Assembly: GCF_001429045.1 (NCBI RefSeq)
Contig: NZ_LMHY01000029.1
Span: 194,936-258,935 of the forward strand
Origin: Pseudomonas sp. Root71
GTDB taxonomy: Bacteria; Pseudomonadota; Gammaproteobacteria; Pseudomonadales; Pseudomonadaceae
DNA: 64,000 nucleotides
Direction of reading: 5' to 3'
The position numbers were made by a program, and so were the translations under genes. The notes below the pieces were generated by a model, which saw nothing but the letters and a program-made list of their open reading frames with translations, ran no database searches and was not told where the DNA came from. Positions 18,010 through 25,707 of the stretch are shown here, piece after piece (the stretch's first letter is position 1; each line of letters begins with the position of its first letter).

Positions 18010-18726
18010 TTACTCCGTGGTACTCGGACTCCAGAACGCCTGCACCACCAGGGACGAGGCCGAAATCCGTGCCACCAGCTCATCCAGTTCATCACCATCG
18101 ACCGAGGTGGTCGCCAGGGTGGCTTCGATTTCAATTTCATCCGTACCGAAGGCATGCACGTCGACATCGCTGGCCGGATAGTTGCAGCGCGCAAGCTCGG
18201 CTTCGAGCAAGGCCAGCACGGTTTTCTGCTGCGTACGCCGGGCAATGACATAGACGATGTTGGTGACTTCCGCCGAAATCACATCCAGCGGCTGACGGTT
18301 GATGTTGTTGACGATCGGCCGCAGCAGCGTGTTTGCCGCCAGCACGAACAAGGTGCCAAGCAGCGCCTCGGCCAGCAGGTCGGCGCCGGCGCAGGCACCG
18401 ACCGCCGCCGAGGTCCAGAGCGTGGCGGCGGTATTGAGGCCGCGCACATTGCCCTCTTCGCGCATGATCACCCCGGCACCGAGAAAGCCGATGCCGGAAA
18501 CCACGTAGGCTACGACCCGCACGGCGCCTTCGGCACCGCCTAGCCGGGTGGCCATGTCGACGAAAATTGCCGCGCCCACCGCCACCAGCACATTGGTGCG
18601 CAGGCCGGCGGTGCGCTGCCGGTACTGGCGTTCGAAACCGATCAGGCCGCCGAGGATGAAGGCCGCGCCGAGGCTGACCAGGGTGTCGAGCAGGAAGCTC
18701 AGGTTGAGGTTGTTGAGTGCTTGCAT
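18010..18726 (-). CDS. mgtC: MgtC/SapB family inner-membrane protein
   Basis: A 238-residue protein. The N-terminal half has four to five hydrophobic helices with the family signature LGGLIGFERQYRQRTAGLRTN (positions about 27-47), then GIGFLGAGVIM and GLNTAATLWTSAAVGA. The C-terminal half is a soluble ACT-like domain at about 150-235. MgtC is needed for growth at low magnesium and for survival in phagocytes in several pathogens, where it interacts with ATP synthase or the Mg2+ and phosphate systems. I chose ATG at 18726 because it gives the normal family start. It follows mgtA on the same strand, separated by a palindromic repeat pair. Confidence 0.9.
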   Translation of the reverse strand: MQALNNLNLSFLLDTLVSLGAAFILGGLIGFERQYRQRTAGLRTNVLVAVGAAIFVDMATRLGGAEGAVRVVAYVVSGIGFLGAGVIMREEGNVRGLNTAATLWTSAAVGACAGADLLAEALLGTLFVLAANTLLRPIVNNINRQPLDVISAEVTNIVYVIARRTQQKTVLALLEAELARCNYPASDVDVHAFGTDEIEIEATLATTSVDGDELDELVARISASSLVVQAFWSPSTTE

Positions 18727-18752
18727 GATGAATCCCTTGAAAAACACACGAT

Positions 18753-18850
18753 CCCCTGTGGGAGCGAGCTTGCTCGCGATAGCGGTGTATCAGTTGACAT
18801 GGATATCGACTGACACTCAGTCATCGCGAGCAAGCTCGCTCCCACAGGGG
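18753..18850. repeat. REP-type palindromic repeat pair (family A) between mgtA and mgtC
   Basis: CCCCTGTGGGAGCGAGCTTG and its reverse complement CAAGCTCGCTCCCACAGGGG bound the element. The arms are perfectly matched for about 28 bases around a loop of about 40. Placed inside the mgtA-mgtC transcript, it could stabilise the upstream message or weaken read-through into mgtC. Confidence 0.9.
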
Positions 18851-18877
18851 TTGCGTTGACGGGCCAGCCTCGCGGCC

Positions 18878-21592
18878 TTATTGCCAGCCAAACCGGCGGA
18901 TGTAGAACCCCTTCACCGCCTGGGTCAGCGCCATGTACGCCAGCAGGATCACCGGCAGGAACACGAAGTACAGCGACGGCAACGCCTGCAATTTGAAGTA
19001 ATGGGCCAGCGGTCCCATCGGCAGGAAAATCCCCACGGCCATGATCAATCCGGTCATCACCAGCAAGGGCATGGCCGCGCGGCTTTGCAGGAACGGGATC
19101 TTCGGCGTGCGGATCATGTGCACGATCAGGGTCTGGGTCAGCAGCCCGACCACGAACCAGCCGGACTGGAACAGGGTCTGGTGATCTGGGGTGTTGGCAT
19201 CGAACACGTACCACATCAAGGCGAACGTGGTGATGTCGAAGATCGAGCTGATCGGTCCGAAAAACAGCATGAAGCGCCCGACATCCGCCGGCTGCCAGCG
19301 CTGCGGTTGCTTGAGCATTTCCTCATCGACGTTATCGAACGGGATGGCGATCTGCGAAATGTCATAGAGCAGGTTCTGCACCAGCAGGTGCATCGGCAGC
19401 ATCGGCAGGAACGGGATGAACGCACTGGCCACCAGCACCGAGAACACGTTGCCGAAGTTCGAACTGGCGGTCATCTTGATGTACTTGAGCATGTTGGCGA
19501 AGGTCCGGCGCCCTTCCAGCACGCCCTCCTCCAGCACCATCAGGCTTTTTTCCAGCAGGATGATGTCGGCCGCTTCCTTGGCGATGTCCACCGCGCTGTC
19601 CACGGAAATACCGATGTCGGCGGTGCGCAGGGCCGGGGCGTCATTGATGCCGTCGCCCATGAAACCGACCACATGGCCGTTGCCCTTGAGTAGCCGGACG
19701 ATGCGCTCCTTATGGGACGGCGTCAGCCTGGCGAAGACGTTGGTGGTCTCCACCGCCTTCGCCAGCTCGGCATCGCTCATGCGTTCGATGTCGTTGCCCA
19801 TCAGCAGGCCTTGCTGTTCCAGGCCGACTTCGCGGCAGATCTTCGCCGTCACCAGTTCGTTGTCGCCGGTCAGCACTTTCACCGCCACGCCATGGGCGGC
19901 CAGAGCCTTGAGGGCGGGCGCGGTGCTTTCTTTCGGCGGATCGAGAAACGCCACGTAACCGATCAGCGTCAGTGCCTGTTCATCGGCCAGGCTGTAGGTG
20001 TCGCGCCTTTCGACCATTGGCCGTGCCGCCACCGCCACCACCCGCAAGCCTTCGGCGTTGAAGGTGGCCGTGACCTGACGGATTCGCGCCAGCAGTTCTT
20101 CGGTCAAGGCTTCATCGACTTCGCCATGGCGCACACGCGAGCACACCGCCAGCACCTCTTCCACAGCCCCCTTGCAGATCAGCAAGTGCGGCTGATCGCG
20201 CTCGGCGACCACCACCGACATGCGCCGGCGGGTGAAGTCGAATGGGATCTCGTCGACCTTGCGAAACGCCGTGCCGACTTTCAGCTCACGGTGGATCTCG
20301 ACGTGTTCGAGCACCGCCACATCCAGCAGGTTTTTCAGGCCGGTCTGGTAGTAACTGTTGAGGTAGGCCATTTCCAGCACGTCATCGCAGGCGTTGCCCC
20401 AGACGTCGACGTTGTGCGCCAGGAAGATCTTGTCCTGGGTCAGGGTGCCGGTCTTGTCGGTGCACAGCACGTCCATGGCGCCAAAGTTCTGAATGGCGTC
20501 GAGGCGTTTGACGATGACTTTCTTGCGCGACAGGAACACCGCGCCCTTGGCCAGGGTCGAGGTGACGATCATCGGCAGCATTTCCGGGGTCAGGCCCACG
20601 GCAATCGACAGCGCGAACAGCAGCGCTTCGGTCCAGTCGCCCTTGGTGAAACCGTTGATGAACAACACCAGCGGCGCCATCACGAACATGAAGCGGATCA
20701 GCAGCCAGCTGACTTTGTTGACCCCGGTCTGGAACGAAGTCGGCGCCCTGTCAGTGGCGCCGACGCGCTGGGCCAAGGCACCGAAATAGGTGCTGTTGCC
20801 GGTGGTGAGTATCACCGCCATGGCCGTGCCGGACACCACGTTGGTGCCCATGAACAGGATGTTGTCCAGGTCCAGCGGATTGCGCGTGTCGCGATCCTGC
20901 TGGCGGGAAAATTTTTCCACCGGCATCGATTCACCGGTCATGGCCGCCTGGCTGACGAACAGGTCCTTGGCGCTGAGCACCCGGCAATCGGCGGGAATCA
21001 TGTCACCGGCCGACAGCACGATCAGGTCGCCCGGCACCAGTTGCCTGATCGGCAATTCGATGCGCTGCGCGCCACGGTCCTCAAGGTCCCGGCGCATCAC
21101 CGTAGCGGTGTTGCTGACCATGGCCTTGAGGGCATCGGCAGCCTGGTTGGATTTGGTTTCCTGCCAGAAACGCAGCAAGGTCGAGAGCACTACCATGGAG
21201 AAAATCACGACGGCGGCTTTCAGGTCTTCGGTCAGCCAGGAGATGAGCGCCAGCAGCGTCAGCAGCAGGTTGAACGGATTCTTGTAGCAATGCCACAGGT
21301 GCGTCCACCACGGCAGCGGCTGTTCGTGCTCGACTTCATTGAGGCCGAATTGCTCGCGCAGGACATCGGCTTCGAGTTCACTCAAGCCGTCGGTGTGACT
21401 GCCCAGGGTGTTGAGCAATTGACCGGTGTCGCTGCCGGCAGCGGCCACCAGGGTTTGCGCCAGGGTGGGCGGGACTTCACGGCTGACCGTGGTGTCGGTG
21501 AAGGTTTCCAGCAACGCCAGGCGACGGAAGTGCCGGGCGATGTGGCGGGTACGCAGGAAACCTGCGAAGAATTCCTTGAGGGTAAGTTTCAT
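18878..21592 (-). CDS. mgtA: Magnesium-translocating P-type ATPase (MgtA/MgtB)
   Basis: A 904-residue P3B-type ATPase that imports Mg2+ across the inner membrane. Visible motifs: the actuator-domain loop MTGESMPVEKF, the phosphorylation site DKTGTLTQDK (Asp near 381), the nucleotide-binding KGAVEEVL, the hinge MGDGINDAPALRTADIGISV, and about ten hydrophobic helices with four to six at the C-terminus. Length matches MgtA/MgtB. I chose ATG at 21592, preceded by AAGGGG; an upstream in-frame start at 21673 adds an Arg-rich tail not typical of the family. It leads mgtC, an arrangement like Salmonella mgtCB in reverse. Control by low Mg2+ is expected from the family and not shown here. Confidence 0.93.
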   Translation of the reverse strand: MKLTLKEFFAGFLRTRHIARHFRRLALLETFTDTTVSREVPPTLAQTLVAAAGSDTGQLLNTLGSHTDGLSELEADVLREQFGLNEVEHEQPLPWWTHLWHCYKNPFNLLLTLLALISWLTEDLKAAVVIFSMVVLSTLLRFWQETKSNQAADALKAMVSNTATVMRRDLEDRGAQRIELPIRQLVPGDLIVLSAGDMIPADCRVLSAKDLFVSQAAMTGESMPVEKFSRQQDRDTRNPLDLDNILFMGTNVVSGTAMAVILTTGNSTYFGALAQRVGATDRAPTSFQTGVNKVSWLLIRFMFVMAPLVLFINGFTKGDWTEALLFALSIAVGLTPEMLPMIVTSTLAKGAVFLSRKKVIVKRLDAIQNFGAMDVLCTDKTGTLTQDKIFLAHNVDVWGNACDDVLEMAYLNSYYQTGLKNLLDVAVLEHVEIHRELKVGTAFRKVDEIPFDFTRRRMSVVVAERDQPHLLICKGAVEEVLAVCSRVRHGEVDEALTEELLARIRQVTATFNAEGLRVVAVAARPMVERRDTYSLADEQALTLIGYVAFLDPPKESTAPALKALAAHGVAVKVLTGDNELVTAKICREVGLEQQGLLMGNDIERMSDAELAKAVETTNVFARLTPSHKERIVRLLKGNGHVVGFMGDGINDAPALRTADIGISVDSAVDIAKEAADIILLEKSLMVLEEGVLEGRRTFANMLKYIKMTASSNFGNVFSVLVASAFIPFLPMLPMHLLVQNLLYDISQIAIPFDNVDEEMLKQPQRWQPADVGRFMLFFGPISSIFDITTFALMWYVFDANTPDHQTLFQSGWFVVGLLTQTLIVHMIRTPKIPFLQSRAAMPLLVMTGLIMAVGIFLPMGPLAHYFKLQALPSLYFVFLPVILLAYMALTQAVKGFYIRRFGWQ

Positions 21593-22063
21593 GGCTGGAG
21601 CCCCTTTGGTCAGCCGGGAAACCGTCGAGCAGGCAAGTCCACGCCGCTGCCGCCGGAACAACCGGCAAAGCAAGGCCTGGCACGCCGGTCACGAATGACA
21701 GGCGTGTCGATAGAGCGGCGGCCACGACAAAAAAGTCGAAACCACGCACTGTTCAGCGTCGATGAGAGGGACGTCGGGACACGGCCGGGACTGGCCATGA
21801 TCGGGATGCCGCTGCTCGCTTGTCGGCGAGACAACGGCACAGGAGATTGCGCGTTATCTTGCCGAGAAAATGCCGGTTACCGAGACCGGCCGACAACTGT
21901 CACTCGAACAAGTACCCACTGTGGGTCTCCGTAATGGATGAAAACGCGCGAAGCTTACGCCCCGATGTTTGGGGAGTAAACCCGTTACAAAGTCTTGGCC
22001 GGGGGTATCGCGGGGTTCTTCAGGAAGGGTTCAGGATTGAGTGATTTTGGTGATTTCAATGGC
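21593..22063. other. Long upstream region of mgtA, no gene seen
   Basis: About 470 bases without a supported gene. On the mgtA strand this would be the promoter and leader. It contains a perfect 13-base palindrome ACCCACTGTGGGT at 21914-21926, a CCCC/GGGG small hairpin near 21960, and GTCGGC/GCCGAC-like repeats. Several short reading frames exist but none has a convincing ribosome site. mgtA leaders in other bacteria carry Mg2+-responsive elements; I cannot recognise a known one here. Confidence 0.4.
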
Positions 22064-22142
22064 CCCATCGCGAGCAAGCTCGCTCCCACAGTAGTCCTGT
22101 GAACACAGGTCCATTGTGGGAGCGAGCTTGCTCGCGATGGCG
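22064..22142. repeat. REP-type palindromic repeat pair (family A)
   Basis: CATCGCGAGCAAGCTCGCTC ... and GTGGGAGCGAGCTTGCTCGC in opposite orientation, between the mgtA upstream region and the end of pvdA. Confidence 0.9.
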
Positions 22143-22163
22143 GCCTGTCAGTCGCCGTAGAAC

Positions 22164-23501
22164 TCAGCTGGCCGTCGCCAACAACAAATCCACCACCGCC
22201 CGCCCATGCCCGCGATGCTTGCCATGCTCATACAACGAGCCGGCAATTTCATCGGCACGAATCGGCAGGATCGACAGCAAGGTGTCGCTCAACCCATGGC
22301 TGGCCTGGCAAAACCCCTGCATGTAGAGGCCGGCCTTGCAGCGTTCATCGGTGATCAGCTTGTAGTTGCGATCGACCTCGAAATCCCCCAGGTACTCTTG
22401 CAGCGGTGCCAGCAGCTTGCGGTGCATCTGCCGCTCGTAACCGGTGGCCAGCACCACGGCGTCGTAGTGACGCACCGAGACTTCGCCGGTGGCGTTGTTG
22501 CGCAACACCAGTTCAATGCCCCGCTCGTTAGCGGTGGCCTTTTCGATAGTGGTCAGGGTGTGGAACGCATGACGGGCGATGCCCGAGACTTTCTGCCGAT
22601 AGAAGATGCCGTAGATGCGCTCGATCAGGTCGATGTCCACTACCGAGTAGTTGGTGTTGTGGTACTCGTTGACCAGTCGTTCGCGCTCGCTGTCGGGCTG
22701 CTGGAACACCAGGTCGGTGAACTCCGGTGAGAACACTTCATTGACGAAGGGGCTGTCGTCAGCCGGCTTGAGTGCCGAGCCGCGCAGGATCATGTCCACT
22801 TGCACCGACGGGAAGCTGTCGTTCAAATCGATGAAGGCCTCTGCCGCGCTTTGCCCGCCACCGATGATCGCGATGCTCATCGGCCGGTTGTCCACGCACG
22901 GCTGCCTGGCCATCTGCGCCAGATACTGGGAGTGATGGAACACCCGGCCGTCATCCTTGAGTGCCTTGAACACCTCGGGAATGCGTGGCGTGCCACCGGT
23001 GCTGACCACCACCGAACGGGTGGTGCGCACCTGTTGATGCCCGCTCGCATCGCGGGAAATCACCCGCAACGCCTCGACCTGATGGTTGTGCAGCACCGGC
23101 TCGATGGTCAGCACTTCTTCGCCGTAGCGGCTTTGCGCGATGAACTGCCCGGCAACCCAGCGCAGGTAGTCGTTGTACTCCATGCGGCACGGATAGAAGG
23201 TGCCCAGGTTGATGAAGTCCACCAGGCGCCCGTGGGCCTTGAGGTAATTGACGAACGAGTAAGGGCTGGTCGGATTGCGCAGGGTCACCAGGTCCTTGAG
23301 AAAGGAAATCTGCAACTCGCTCTGGGTCACCAGGGTGTTGCCGTGCCAACGGTAGTCGGCCTGCTTGTCGAGGAACAGCACATCCAGGTTGCCCTGGCTC
23401 GCCCCGCGCTCTTGCAGCGCGATGGCCAGTGCCAGGTTCGACGGGCCGAAACCGACGCCGATCAGGTCGTGAACGAGGGGCGAAGCAATTGCCTGTGTCA
23501 T
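22164..23501 (-). CDS. pvdA: L-ornithine N5-monooxygenase PvdA
   Basis: A 445-residue cytoplasmic flavin monooxygenase that hydroxylates the side-chain amine of ornithine, supplying N5-hydroxyornithine for pyoverdine. The FAD motif is GVGFGPSNLALAIALQE near residue 16. The substrate/FAD-contact region reads SELQISFLKDLVTLRNPTSP. The NADPH site is IAIIGGGQSAAEAFID near 215, and the late FATGY-like motif appears as VLATGYERQ. All of this is typical of the SidA/IucD/PvdA family. The start ATG at 23501 follows an AGAGGACACT stretch. A PvdS promoter motif lies about 100 bases upstream. In this window the only visible consumer of hydroxyornithine is the last module of the terminal peptide synthetase. 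Confidence 0.96.
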   Translation of the reverse strand: MTQAIASPLVHDLIGVGFGPSNLALAIALQERGASQGNLDVLFLDKQADYRWHGNTLVTQSELQISFLKDLVTLRNPTSPYSFVNYLKAHGRLVDFINLGTFYPCRMEYNDYLRWVAGQFIAQSRYGEEVLTIEPVLHNHQVEALRVISRDASGHQQVRTTRSVVVSTGGTPRIPEVFKALKDDGRVFHHSQYLAQMARQPCVDNRPMSIAIIGGGQSAAEAFIDLNDSFPSVQVDMILRGSALKPADDSPFVNEVFSPEFTDLVFQQPDSERERLVNEYHNTNYSVVDIDLIERIYGIFYRQKVSGIARHAFHTLTTIEKATANERGIELVLRNNATGEVSVRHYDAVVLATGYERQMHRKLLAPLQEYLGDFEVDRNYKLITDERCKAGLYMQGFCQASHGLSDTLLSILPIRADEIAGSLYEHGKHRGHGRAVVDLLLATAS

Positions 23502-23599
23502 GTCCAGTGTCCTCTGGATGTTCCCCTCAAAGACGGGGCATTGAACCTAAGTGACCTGACCCGCCAAGGGCCGCACAACAGGTCGTCTGTTGAGTAGGA

Positions 23600-23623
23600 A
23601 CGAGGACCGTGAAAAAAAATTTA
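23600..23623 (-). promoter_or_regulatory. PvdS-dependent promoter (IS box) of pvdA
   Basis: On the minus strand TAAAT, exactly 16 bases, then CGT: the iron-starvation box recognised by the PvdS sigma factor. It ends about 100 bases before the pvdA start and lies just past the stop of the sigma-factor gene. Confidence 0.85.
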
Positions 23624-23634
23624 ACCGCGCGGGA

Positions 23635-24117
23635 TCACTGGGCGTCCCACTGTCGCATCCGTATACGGCAATGCTTCATGGCGTTGACGATGTGCTTCTC
23701 GACCATTGCCCGGGAAATGCCCAGTTGCTCGGCAATCTGCGGATGGGACAGGCCTTCGATCTTGCGCAGCAGGAAACTCTCGCGGCACAACCTCGGCAAC
23801 TCCGCCAGGGCACTCTGGAGCATTTCCAGGCGCTGGCCATGATCGAGCACGTTTAGCGGCGAAGGGGTGAAATAGCGCTCTTCGTTGTCGAGTACGTCCA
23901 GGGGTTCGGCCTGTCGCAGGGTGTTGCGTCGATGGTCGTCGATGACCAGGTTCAGGGCGGTGCGATAAAGGAATGCCCGGGGCTGCTCGATCGGCGTATC
24001 ACTGGAACGCTCCAGGACCCGCAGATAAGCGTCATGCACCACATCTTCGGCCACCTGACGGTTGCCCAGCCTGGCGTTCAGGAAACACACCAGTTCGCGA
24101 TAGTAGTTTTCCAACAT
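23635..24117 (-). CDS. fpvI: ECF sigma factor, FpvI-like
   Basis: A 160-residue ECF sigma factor of the FecI/FpvI type. Region 2 reads YYRELVCFLNARLGNRQVAE and DVVHDAYLRVLER. Region 4 reads LPRLCRESFLLRKIEGLSHP, then QIAEQLGISRAMVEKHIVNA. It is not PvdS, whose sequence differs clearly. FpvI responds to ferripyoverdine through FpvA and an anti-sigma factor and drives fpvA transcription. Its place next to pvdA matches P. aeruginosa. I favour ATG at 24117 because it gives the usual length; a longer frame with GTG at 24180 has no ribosome site. No anti-sigma gene (fpvR) is adjacent, which is unusual compared with P. aeruginosa. A Fur-like box lies upstream. Confidence 0.75.
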   Translation of the reverse strand: MLENYYRELVCFLNARLGNRQVAEDVVHDAYLRVLERSSDTPIEQPRAFLYRTALNLVIDDHRRNTLRQAEPLDVLDNEERYFTPSPLNVLDHGQRLEMLQSALAELPRLCRESFLLRKIEGLSHPQIAEQLGISRAMVEKHIVNAMKHCRIRMRQWDAQ

Positions 24118-24213
24118 GACTCCCGTCCGCACGGGGGTGCGGTTTCTGTCCTTGAGCTCTTTCGGCGACTGCTGAATCACACAGTGGCACGATAGTGGCA
24201 GTTCGAGTCGCGT

Positions 24214-24236
24214 AATTTATAGTAATTCTCATATAG
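24214..24236 (-). promoter_or_regulatory. Probable Fur box upstream of the fpvI-like gene
   Basis: On the minus strand ATATGAGAATTACTATAAAT resembles the Fur 7-1-7 pattern (tGAnAAT n AtTnTcA), about 100 bases before the start. Iron repression of fpvI by Fur is known in P. aeruginosa. The match here was made by eye. Confidence 0.55.
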
Positions 24237-24303
24237 ATTTAAAGTACTGCTTCGACTTGCCCGATAAATAGTCATGGTCTAGCGGCTGTGCACCGCTCTG
24301 AGG

Positions 24304-24388
24304 GTAGGAGCTGCCGCAGGCTGCGATCTTTAGCGTTTTCAGCTACGTCGAAAATCAAAAGATCGCAGCCTTCGGCAGCTCCTACAGG
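24304..24388. repeat. Palindromic intergenic repeat (family B)
   Basis: GTAGGAGCTGCCGCAGGCTG ... and CAGCCTTCGGCAGCTCCTAC form inverted arms of about 30 bases around a loop of about 25. The sequence is unrelated to the GCGAGC family seen elsewhere in the window. It sits just upstream of the pvdR promoter. Confidence 0.9.
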
Positions 24389-24410
24389 TGTTACACCTTG
24401 TGTCGCCGGT

Positions 24411-24434
24411 TAAATTTCCCGTCGGGTTCATCGT
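24411..24434 (+). promoter_or_regulatory. PvdS-dependent promoter (IS box) of pvdRT-opmQ
   Basis: TAAAT, 16 bases, CGT on the plus strand, about 100 bases before the pvdR start codon. Confidence 0.85.
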
Positions 24435-24534
24435 TTACAGGACAGCTCCCCGTCCCTGTCCGGCCCTGCCGGCAGCGTTCAGCTATCGTCCCGCGGCTGA
24501 ACGACGGGCCGATTTTCCCAGGCCGGAACCCCGC

Positions 24535-25707
24535 ATGAAACGTCCCCGACAGACCCGACGCGCCCTGCTTGCAGCACTTTGTCTGATCCCCGTGGCTGCC
24601 GTCGCCGCCTGGCAGTTCATCCCCCCGGGCCGCGACGGGCTGGTCACCGTCCAGGTCAGCCGCGCCGACATTGAAAGCAGCGTAACGGCACTGGGCACCC
24701 TGCAACCGCGGCGCTATGTCGACGTCGGCGCCCAGGCATCCGGGCAGATCCAGAAGATCCATGTGGAAGTCGGCGATGTGGTCAAGGAAGGCCAGTTGCT
24801 GGTGGAAATCGACCCCTCCACGCAACAGGCCAAACTCGATGCCGGGCGCTTCTCCGTCGAAAACCTCAAGGCGCAGCTGCAGGAACAGCGGGCGCAACAC
24901 GACCTGGCCCGGCAGAAATACCAGCGTCAACAGAACCTCGCCGCCGGCGGCGCCACCCGTGAAGAAGACGTGCAGACCGCCCAGGCCGAACTGCGCGCCA
25001 CCCAGGCACGGGTCGACATGTTCCAGGCGCAGATCCGCCAGGCCGAAGCCAGCCTGCGCAGCGACCAGGCGGAGCTCGGCTACACGCGGATTTATGCGCC
25101 AATGGCCGGTACCGTAGTGGCGCTGGATGCCCGGGAAGGCCAGACCCTCAACGCCCAGCAACAAACGCCGCTGATCCTGCGCATCGCCAAGCTGTCGCCG
25201 ATGACCGTGTGGGCCGAGGTCTCGGAGGCCGACATCGGCCACGTCAAACCCGGCATGCACGCCTGGTTCACCACCCTGAGCGGCGGCGCCCGGCGCTGGA
25301 CCAGCACCGTGCGGCAAATCCTGCCCGTCCCGCCCAAGCCCCTGGACCAGACCAGCCAGGGCGGCGGCAGCCCCGCCAGCACCAGCAAAAGCGGGAGTGC
25401 CCGCGTGGTGCTGTACACCGTGTTGCTGGACGTCGACAACGCCGACAACGCCTTGATGGCGGAAATGACCACCCAGGTATTTTTCGTCGCCAATCAGGCG
25501 CAGAACGTACTCACCGCGCCCATCGCAGCCCTGCAGGCCGGCACGCAATCAGACCGGCAGACCGCGCAAGTAGTCGCCAGCAATGGCAGCATCGAACAGC
25601 GCAACGTGCGCACCGGCATCAGCGACCGCCTGCGGGTACAGATCCTCGACGGCCTGCAGGAGGGCGATCACCTGCTGATCGGTCCCGTCGACGGGAGTGG
25701 CGGCTGA
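24535..25707 (+). CDS. pvdR: PvdR, periplasmic adaptor of the PvdRT-OpmQ pyoverdine efflux system
   Basis: A 390-residue MacA-type membrane fusion protein (PvdR of P. aeruginosa is about this length). After a short basic N-terminus there is one hydrophobic anchor (ALLAALCLIPVAAVAAW). The lipoyl half motifs are VTALGTLQPRRYVDVGAQAS and GYTRIYAPMAGTVVALDARE, with a coiled coil at about 100-165 between them. The beta-barrel domain includes MTVWAEVSEADIGHVKPGM. It exports newly made pyoverdine and recycles pyoverdine after iron release in the periplasm. I chose ATG at 24535 because the longer frame lacks family similarity. Its stop abuts the pvdT start (TGAATG). Confidence 0.92.
   Translation: MKRPRQTRRALLAALCLIPVAAVAAWQFIPPGRDGLVTVQVSRADIESSVTALGTLQPRRYVDVGAQASGQIQKIHVEVGDVVKEGQLLVEIDPSTQQAKLDAGRFSVENLKAQLQEQRAQHDLARQKYQRQQNLAAGGATREEDVQTAQAELRATQARVDMFQAQIRQAEASLRSDQAELGYTRIYAPMAGTVVALDAREGQTLNAQQQTPLILRIAKLSPMTVWAEVSEADIGHVKPGMHAWFTTLSGGARRWTSTVRQILPVPPKPLDQTSQGGGSPASTSKSGSARVVLYTVLLDVDNADNALMAEMTTQVFFVANQAQNVLTAPIAALQAGTQSDRQTAQVVASNGSIEQRNVRTGISDRLRVQILDGLQEGDHLLIGPVDGSGG

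Noticed and set aside
21610..21840. Possible leader peptide of mgtA
   Set aside because: A frame on the mgtA strand begins with GTG and contains several Pro codons, but there is no clear ribosome site and no resemblance to MgtL-type peptides.
19712..21934. A 740-codon open frame on the plus strand
   Set aside because: Antisense to mgtA. The low-complexity Gln/His/Arg composition is typical of a shadow frame.
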